Of a stretch of 64,000 nt of DNA, positions 59,696 to 64,000 are shown piece after piece. Under the pieces are notes generated by a model. The model was not told the origin of the DNA. It did no database searches and was given only the letters and a program-made list of their open reading frames with translations. Position 1 is the stretch's first letter. Each line of letters opens with the position of its first letter. The position numbers were made by a program, and so were the translations under genes. This stretch comes from DAISWO01 sp036826295 (GTDB lineage: Bacteria; Patescibacteriota; Saccharimonadia; Saccharimonadales; JAGQNJ01). The DNA lies in the NCBI GenBank assembly GCA_036826295.1, contig DAISWO010000001.1, positions 124,001 through 188,000 of the forward strand, written 5' to 3'.

Positions 59696-60610
59696 TTAAT
59701 TAGGATCTTTGTGGAATTTATCATGAATCTTTTTAAGGTGTGGGTCTGTTACATGAGTATATATCTGCGTAGTAGCCACATTACTATGGCCAAGCATTGC
59801 TTGAACGCTTCGTAAATCTGCGCCATTCATTAGTAAATCAGTTGCAAAAGAATGTCTCAGTGTATGAGGTGACACGTGTTTAGTGATTCCAGCAGATTTA
59901 GCATATTTTTCAACCATTCTTTGTACGCTTCTCGCTGACAATCTCTTGTAATCTCCACTCAAATTTGCAGAATTTTTACCGCTGTTGTTGATGAAAAGCG
60001 GTGTCAATGTGTCAGCTCTTTTACTTAGATATTTTTCTATCCATTCTACGGCGTTAGTACTAATAAAAATTGGTCGATCTTTCTGGCCCTTACCGCGCAC
60101 CATGAATTCACGACGTTTCAGGTTAATGTCATCGCGATTTAGCTTTACTAGCTCAGATACCCTAAGTCCACTAGAAAACAACAGCTCTAAGATGGCTCGA
60201 TCACGCAACCCTGCAATATTTTCAGTTTTGGGCGCAGAAAATAACCGCGTAAGTTCGTCTTGGTTTAGAAATGTTACTTGGGGGCGTTTTGTTCTGGCTA
60301 GCTCGATCTTATCGGCTGGTAGAGTCTTAATGTCTCTTTTCGCGCAAAATTTTAAAAACGATCGTAACGCTATAAGGTGATAGTTTTGAGTAGTTTTTTG
60401 AAGTTCATCGGACGTATTTGTACCCAGTCGGTTTAACCATAGTCGCCATTTTTGTACGAATTCGGGGGTTATGTCGCTAACTTTGATATCTCCGCCAAAA
60501 TCTTCTAATCGCGTAAGGTAATGGTCGTAATTCTCTATAGTTTTTTGTGAACGGTTTTGTTCAATCTCTAGGTATTCTAAAAAGTCGGTTTTAGCTTTAG
60601 CAAATTGCAT
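59696..60610 (-). CDS. xer: Tyrosine recombinase XerC/XerD
   Basis: 304 residues. An N-terminal SAM-like core-binding domain (about 1-90) precedes a catalytic domain with Arg in SSGLRVSELV, Lys in KGQKDRPIF, HTLRHSF (His and Arg), GHSNVATT (His) and nucleophile Tyr in QIYTHV. It is chromosomal-dimer resolvase size. Only one Xer gene is present here, so it may act as a single-recombinase system with FtsK, or serve integration. No integrase-type neighbours are seen. Confidence 0.93.
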   Translation of the reverse strand: MQFAKAKTDFLEYLEIEQNRSQKTIENYDHYLTRLEDFGGDIKVSDITPEFVQKWRLWLNRLGTNTSDELQKTTQNYHLIALRSFLKFCAKRDIKTLPADKIELARTKRPQVTFLNQDELTRLFSAPKTENIAGLRDRAILELLFSSGLRVSELVKLNRDDINLKRREFMVRGKGQKDRPIFISTNAVEWIEKYLSKRADTLTPLFINNSGKNSANLSGDYKRLSARSVQRMVEKYAKSAGITKHVSPHTLRHSFATDLLMNGADLRSVQAMLGHSNVATTQIYTHVTDPHLKKIHDKFHKDPN

Positions 60611-60702
60611 ATATTTATCATACGCTAGTTGCTGTTCAAATCGTGCTCTAATCTGTTACAATTAGCTCTAACAGTTAAATAATATATAATAAGGAGTAGA
60701 TT

Positions 60703-61212
60703 TTGGAACGAACATTAATTATTTTAAAACCTGATGCCGTAAAACGAGGAATAGTTGGAGAAATCTTAAGCCGATTCGAAAAAGCCGGTCTAAAGATAGT
60801 CGGTACTAAAATGCTTGCACCAGATGAACAACACTTCCATCATCATTACGAAACTATCGGAAAGATGGTAACTCGTAGAGGCCAAGAAGCATTTGATGTA
60901 ACGCTTCAGATGATGCAGGAAGGTCCAGTGATAGCGTTTGTTCTTGAAGGCATTAAAGCCGTCCCACTTGTCAGAAAGATGGTGGGGGACACAGAACCAG
61001 AGAAGGCTTTACCGGGCACAATAAGGGGTGATTATGCGCATATGGGGTTCGAGTATAGCAACAAAGAGAAGATTGGTGTCCCTAACCTTATTCACGCCTC
61101 TGGCGATTCAGAAGAAGCTAAAGATGAGATTGCTCATTGGTTTGCCGAGTCAGAATTATTTGAGTATGAAACAGTCCACGAAGTCTACACTCAGGCAAAA
61201 GCTAGAAAATAA
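60703..61212 (+). CDS. ndk: Nucleoside diphosphate kinase, extended form
   Basis: 169 residues starting at TTG, with AAGGAG 9 bases upstream, which supports that start. RTLIILKPDAVKRGIVGEIL, PVIAFVLEG, LPGTIRGDYA and NLIHASGDS with the phospho-His are conserved. It is longer than the usual 135-150 residues because of an insertion around 45-65 (HFHHHYETIGKMVTRRG) and a longer C-terminus. It balances NTP pools. Confidence 0.95.
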   Translation: MERTLIILKPDAVKRGIVGEILSRFEKAGLKIVGTKMLAPDEQHFHHHYETIGKMVTRRGQEAFDVTLQMMQEGPVIAFVLEGIKAVPLVRKMVGDTEPEKALPGTIRGDYAHMGFEYSNKEKIGVPNLIHASGDSEEAKDEIAHWFAESELFEYETVHEVYTQAKARK

Positions 61213-61249
61213 CACTTCATAAGCTAGTTGTGCGGAAAAGGTCGATTAT

Positions 61250-61561
61250 TTAATCTGTTCTAGATGAATAGTCTTGACCCCACTCTAAAAGTCGATCTCG
61301 CACAGGTTCTAGTTTGCCTCTGATTGATTCTGGGAAATATATACATTCACCTTGTTCGATCGCTAAGTCGCATATTAGCTGAGCTCTCCACCATAAAAAT
61401 TTTCCATCATTTACTTCTGCTAACAGAGGCGTGAGAGCAGTCTCGCCGAGACCCAAGATCTGCGGGTATTGTTCCGCCCTCTCAAAGCCTCCAGACCAAC
61501 AACGCGTTTCTTCATCAAGCTGCGCCGATAATTCGTGAACTAAGTCGTCAGAACTTTCCAT
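61250..61561 (-). CDS. Unrecognised 103-residue protein
   Basis: Acidic, soluble, with several Trp. LGLGETALTPLLAEV and WWRAQLICDLAIEQG look like one helical (HEAT-like) repeat pair. GAGGAA lies about 6 bases before the ATG. It is followed on the minus strand by the ndk gene in the opposite orientation. No function assigned. Confidence 0.6.
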   Translation of the reverse strand: MESSDDLVHELSAQLDEETRCWSGGFERAEQYPQILGLGETALTPLLAEVNDGKFLWWRAQLICDLAIEQGECIYFPESIRGKLEPVRDRLLEWGQDYSSRTD

Positions 61562-61625
61562 TTATTCCTCGCCATAAGAATATATTATTGCTTTTTTGGG
61601 TTAATAATTTTGTATAATTCAAATT

Positions 61626-62009
61626 TTAGTTAGAATCACACAAGCTTGGTTCGCCTGCAAGCATTAGTTCGTCAGGACAAAGACCCTGAGTTTGTTGCTC
61701 GTTGACGCCCGGAACATAGTTTTTGCCAGTTGTTAAGCCGAAAAACCACACTGAATACCCAATAACGACAGAGGTGAAGACTGCGATGAGTACATATTTA
61801 TGAAGTCTGTCTTTAGAATATAGCCAGACGTATATCCCGAGTACGAGTGCAATTATTGCAGCGTAATTTGCTGGCGAACCGAGCAAACCGTATGGAATGT
61901 CTATAACCAAACGAATTGTCCCATATATGAAATACAACGTCGCTAGTATGGAACCTGCCAATGCTAGGTTGTGCATATTATTATTTTTTGCGATTTGTTT
62001 TTTAGGCAT
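61626..62009 (-). CDS. Small multi-TM membrane protein
   Basis: 127 residues with three TM helices (about 13-35, 45-63 and 70-92) and a polar tail with two Cys (LCPDELM, SLCDSN). AAAAGGAG lies 9 bases before the ATG. Family not recognised. Confidence 0.65.
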   Translation of the reverse strand: MPKKQIAKNNNMHNLALAGSILATLYFIYGTIRLVIDIPYGLLGSPANYAAIIALVLGIYVWLYSKDRLHKYVLIAVFTSVVIGYSVWFFGLTTGKNYVPGVNEQQTQGLCPDELMLAGEPSLCDSN

Positions 62010-62075
62010 AATGCCGCTCCTTTTTAATTATAAGCATAACTATAAACCTTTTAATTATATGTATCTACTTTTTAA

Positions 62076-62099
62076 ATGGTACCCCGGACAGGATTCGAA
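62076..62099 (-). repeat. 24-base copy of the 3' end of tRNA-Arg(CCT)
   Basis: Identical to 62244-62267, i.e. the tRNA CCA end, acceptor 3' strand and half of the T arm. The 5' half of the T stem does not follow, so it cannot fold as a tRNA. It lies 145 bases beyond the intact gene, like an att repeat or the remnant of a tandem copy. Confidence 0.85.
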
Positions 62100-62148
62100 T
62101 TGATTGATCCGCTCGAGAGCTAGGGAGAATTCGCTAGAAATATTTAAA

Positions 62149-62245
62149 ACTCAAACAGTCCCCGACTGTTTTCGCCTGTCGGTCCGAATCCTATAAATGA
62201 ATAATCCTTCATAGCTAACCCTTAAAAGGGTTTGCGACGAAGGAT
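62149..62245. repeat. Hairpin-rich spacer between tRNA fragment and intact tRNA
   Basis: AAACAGT/ACTGTTT flank a short loop near 62152-62170. ATCCTTC (62204-62210) pairs with GAAGGAT (62239-62245), enclosing AACCCTT/AAGGGTT. The last stem may end or protect the tRNA transcript; no strong T-run is present on the minus strand. Confidence 0.6.
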
Positions 62246-62321
62246 GGTACCCCGGACAGGATTCGAACCTGTGACGCCCGCCTTAGGACGGCGGCGCTCT
62301 AATCCACTGAGCTACCGGGGC
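62245..62321 (-). tRNA. tRNA-Arg (anticodon CCT), CCA encoded
   Basis: A cloverleaf on the minus strand: acceptor GCCCCGG with CCGGGGT (G-U closing pair), D arm GCTC/GAGC, anticodon stem CCGCC/GGCGG with loop GTCCTAA (anticodon CCT), and T arm ACAGG/CCTGT with loop TTCGAAT. It ends in A plus encoded CCA. It decodes AGG. The GIY-YIG ORF ends 3 bases before its 5' end. Confidence 0.95.
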
Positions 62322-62324
62322 TTA

Positions 62325-62564
62325 CTATATTCTTTTGTGCAAGTTTGTACGTATGCTACCACTTTTCTTGACTTGTAGTTCTCGTAATCTTGCTTTTATT
62401 AAGGTACTGTAGGCTTCATAATATACTAAAACGATAGGTAAATGATGCTTTGTTGAAATTACTCTCCCTGAAACGTGTTCATTCGTCCTTCTCCTCAGAT
62501 CATTAGTAGAGCCATGATAATATGAGTTGTCCTTTTTAGACTGAAGTATGTAGAAGTAGTACAT
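62325..62564 (-). CDS. GIY-YIG nuclease-domain protein between tRNA fragments
   Basis: 79 residues, a single minimal GIY-YIG domain. MYYFYILQSKKDNSYYHGST holds the Tyr pair (YHG in place of YIG), then NDLRRRTNEHVSG with Arg and His, LPIVLVYYEAY, and the Glu of RLRELQVKK. Such UvrC/Slx1-like stand-alone domains occur as mobile or homing-type nucleases. It is on the tRNA strand, between the intact tRNA and a broken copy of the tRNA 5' end. No ribosome-binding site is visible. Confidence 0.85.
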   Translation of the reverse strand: MYYFYILQSKKDNSYYHGSTNDLRRRTNEHVSGRVISTKHHLPIVLVYYEAYSTLIKARLRELQVKKSGSIRTNLHKRI

Positions 62565-62569
62565 TATTA

Positions 62570-62625
62570 TAATCCACTGACCTGTCCGTCCTGTCTGGCC
62601 AGACAGGCGGGGCTACCGGGGCTTA
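62570..62625 (-). repeat. Interrupted copy of the tRNA-Arg 5' end
   Basis: 62570-62580 equals 62300-62310 and 62612-62625 equals 62311-62324; these are contiguous in the intact tRNA but split here by a 31-base insert (62581-62611). The split falls inside the D stem after the first 11 tRNA bases. The copy is therefore a disrupted tRNA 5' fragment. Confidence 0.88.
62590..62607. repeat. 18-base perfect palindrome inside the tRNA fragment
   Basis: CCTGTCTGGCCAGACAGG, two 9-base arms without loop, forms most of the insert that splits the tRNA 5' copy. It is GC-richer than its surroundings, like a REP or MITE-type element. Confidence 0.85.
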
Positions 62626-62652
62626 TACTCAATATAATACCCTATAACTTCA

Positions 62653-62681
62653 GTTGGTAATAAGCGATAGTTTGATATAAT
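62653..62681 (+). promoter_or_regulatory. Promoter of the subtilisin gene (TTGGTA-16-TATAAT)
   Basis: -35 at 62654-62659 and -10 at 62676-62681, leaving an A-rich leader of about 20 bases before the ATG at 62707. Confidence 0.5.
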
Positions 62682-62706
62682 AAAAGTGTTCAATAAAAAA
62701 ACAAAC

Positions 62707-64000
62707 ATGAAAAAACAGATTAATCCAATTGTCGCTCTATTTTTTATAGTTATTTCATCTATTTTATTGGGGTTCGGCATCTTTCTTGGCTATTCTGGTG
62801 TCACAACTGATCCCGGTGTTCAGATTAGTAATCCAAAGTCATATGTGGAGTCGTTTTTTCAAGGAATTTATAGATCTCCAGAGCTTGCTATCCCAGTAAA
62901 AAAAGCCGAGCAAGGTAAATCTAGCAAGCCTGAACAAACTCTTGTTACAGTTAATAATCAGACAGATTTGAACTCGTTTTTAGAAGCTAACGGCCTCGAC
63001 GAGTCTGACATTCAGAAATCTAACGCTCTGCCTAATACATACATCGTCAACATTTCAAAGAATGAGCTCAATTCAGATAATGTAAGCCTTGCAGACCGCA
63101 AAAAGTACACATCGCTGTATGATTTTTCTACTCAGGACGTAATTTATCCTCAGTGGTATACCACTGCAATTCGGGCTGATGATATTTGGTCAGAAACTAT
63201 CGGCAGCGTATCTACTACCGTTGCGGTAATAGATACAGGTTTTGCTCTAGAGCATGAAGACTTAATCGGACGATGGGCTGACGGGGGGTACGATTTTTAC
63301 AATAATGACTCTGATCCATCAGCCGGAACCACAAGTGTTAATGGTTCAAGTGTGTCTCACGGTACGATGGTAGCAGGTTTGGTTGGCGCCACGGGGGATA
63401 ACGGCGTTGGAGTGGCCAGTGTTAATTGGAGAACCAAGCTTTTGCCACTTCAGGCTCTTAGCGATAATGGTTCGGGCTGGACCGATGATGTCGCCGCCGC
63501 AGTCAACTATGCCGTGATTCAAGGAGCTGATGTTATTAATTTGAGTTTAGGTTCTAGCGGATCAGATCCAATACTAAAAGAAGCCATTGATAATGCTGTT
63601 GATGCTGGAGTGACTGTTGTCGCCGCTGCTGGCAACTGTGGCGCCAATAACTTTGCATACCAAGGTTGCTCGCATCAAGGGGAGGTGTTGTATCCAGGCG
63701 CGCATTCTAACGTTATTGCCGTCGGTGCCACTGACAGTTCAAACAATAGAGCAGACTTTAGTAGTTATGGCGCAAGCGTTGATGTTGTAGCTCCGGGCTA
63801 TGGGGCCATAAGGAGTACTATGTGGACAAATAGCAATAGAACCTCCGGTTATAACAGCGTTTTGGCGGGAACGTCATTTGCGTCGCCTATTGTCGCTGGT
63901 GTTGCAGCTCTAAAAGTTGGCCAAGAACCAAGTATTACGCCTGACGAGGTTAGAAGCCAGCTTATTTCATCGGCAAATAAGGTGAATGCGATGGGTAATA
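62707..64000 (+). CDS. Secreted subtilisin-family serine protease (S8), 3' end outside window
   Basis: 431 codons visible, open to the right edge. A signal peptide or TM lies at about 8-30. A propeptide-like region (about 40-150) precedes the S8 catalytic domain with Asp176 in AVIDTG, His218 in SHGTMVAG, an oxyanion Asn in AAAGN, and Ser390 in GTSFASP. Extra Cys (NCGANN, YQGCSH) may form a disulfide. It would act outside the cell, for instance on host or surface proteins; substrate unknown. C-terminal sorting or repeat domains cannot be seen. Confidence 0.93.
   Translation, partial: MKKQINPIVALFFIVISSILLGFGIFLGYSGVTTDPGVQISNPKSYVESFFQGIYRSPELAIPVKKAEQGKSSKPEQTLVTVNNQTDLNSFLEANGLDESDIQKSNALPNTYIVNISKNELNSDNVSLADRKKYTSLYDFSTQDVIYPQWYTTAIRADDIWSETIGSVSTTVAVIDTGFALEHEDLIGRWADGGYDFYNNDSDPSAGTTSVNGSSVSHGTMVAGLVGATGDNGVGVASVNWRTKLLPLQALSDNGSGWTDDVAAAVNYAVIQGADVINLSLGSSGSDPILKEAIDNAVDAGVTVVAAAGNCGANNFAYQGCSHQGEVLYPGAHSNVIAVGATDSSNNRADFSSYGASVDVVAPGYGAIRSTMWTNSNRTSGYNSVLAGTSFASPIVAGVAALKVGQEPSITPDEVRSQLISSANKVNAMGN

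Noticed and set aside
59696..60610. Phage-type integrase
   Set aside because: Length and motifs match chromosomal XerC/D, and no phage genes or att sites adjoin it; the tRNA fragments 1.5 kb away are associated with the GIY-YIG gene instead.
62077..62203. Possible tmRNA or second tRNA
   Set aside because: The GGATTCGA and GGTCCGAATCC strings suggested tmRNA ends, but the span is only about 125 bases, there is no tag reading frame, and no acceptor stem closes. It fits better as a tRNA-Arg 3' fragment plus spacer.
1..64000. TGA recoded as Gly (SR1/Gracilibacteria code)
   Set aside because: Several recognisable proteins end at TGA exactly at their family C-terminus or in ATGA overlaps, and no internal TGA is needed.

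Overview
The window looks like chromosomal DNA from a Candidatus Saccharibacteria (TM7)/Patescibacteria-like bacterium. This is inferred from gene content and style, not from a marker phylogeny. The signs are AT-leaning, very tightly packed genes; a complete type IV pilus locus with no sign of an outer-membrane secretin; a minimal information-processing gene set; many promoters whose -10 box lies only 6-10 bases before the start codon (leaderless mRNAs); and several universal proteins that have lost their usual metal-binding cysteines. TGA is used as a stop, so the recoded SR1/Gracilibacteria code does not apply. Two runs of exactly ten Ns (9163-9172 and 23243-23252) are assembly gaps.

Layout. 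1-5035: a CDP-alcohol phosphatidyltransferase (cut by the window edge), a DUF1361 membrane protein, argS, glutamate dehydrogenase, a DUF1761 protein and mscL. 5053-7358 (minus): a histidine kinase and response regulator beside a secreted, His-rich, CpxP/Spy-like protein. 7469-10397: a possible msrB remnant, a CapA-type phosphoesterase, oligoribonuclease (gapped), an MmcQ/YjbR protein and a Pro-rich membrane protein. 10455-13617: an accessory block of four unrecognised genes, two of them preceded by an identical 48-base promoter copy. 13702-17161: dnaG, rpoD and a P-loop kinase. 17153-19579: a structured short leader with a six-codon ORF, then an overlapping three-gene cassette (HPD-motif protein, NadR/AAA_28-like P-loop protein, nucleotidyltransferase-like protein). 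19622-27478: polA, mutM, holA, rpsT and small unknown genes. 27677-36681: a degenerate DHH-family protein, a PurM-like enzyme, truB, rpsO, pnp, a family-4 uracil-DNA glycosylase and RNase J. 36787-44710: ftsK, the rpsF-ssb-rpsR operon, efp, tlyA, a phosphoribosyltransferase, a Crp/Fnr regulator, a PH-domain protein and ychF. 44887-59694: a large surface protein followed by pilM-N-O, a small pilus protein, pilB, pilT, pilC, a major pilin, prepilin peptidase and four minor-pilin-like genes. 59696-64000: a Xer recombinase, ndk, two small genes, a tRNA-Arg(CCT) surrounded by broken copies of itself and a GIY-YIG nuclease gene, and the start of a secreted subtilisin.

How the genes fit together. 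The largest system is the type IV pilus, which in these episymbiotic bacteria is tied to twitching and host contact. The foldase-like surface protein upstream and the subtilisin downstream are plausible partners at the cell surface. RNA turnover (PNPase, RNase J, Orn and a DHH-family protein) is concentrated here, as is DNA replication and repair (DnaG, PolA, HolA, SSB, MutM, UDG).

The observations most worth follow-up are the tRNA-Arg/GIY-YIG arrangement, the parallel loss of metal ligands in DnaG, UDG and PilB, the three-way-junction RNA between ssb and rpsR, the duplicated promoter in the unknown block, the six-codon leader at 17239, and the extensive leaderless promoters.
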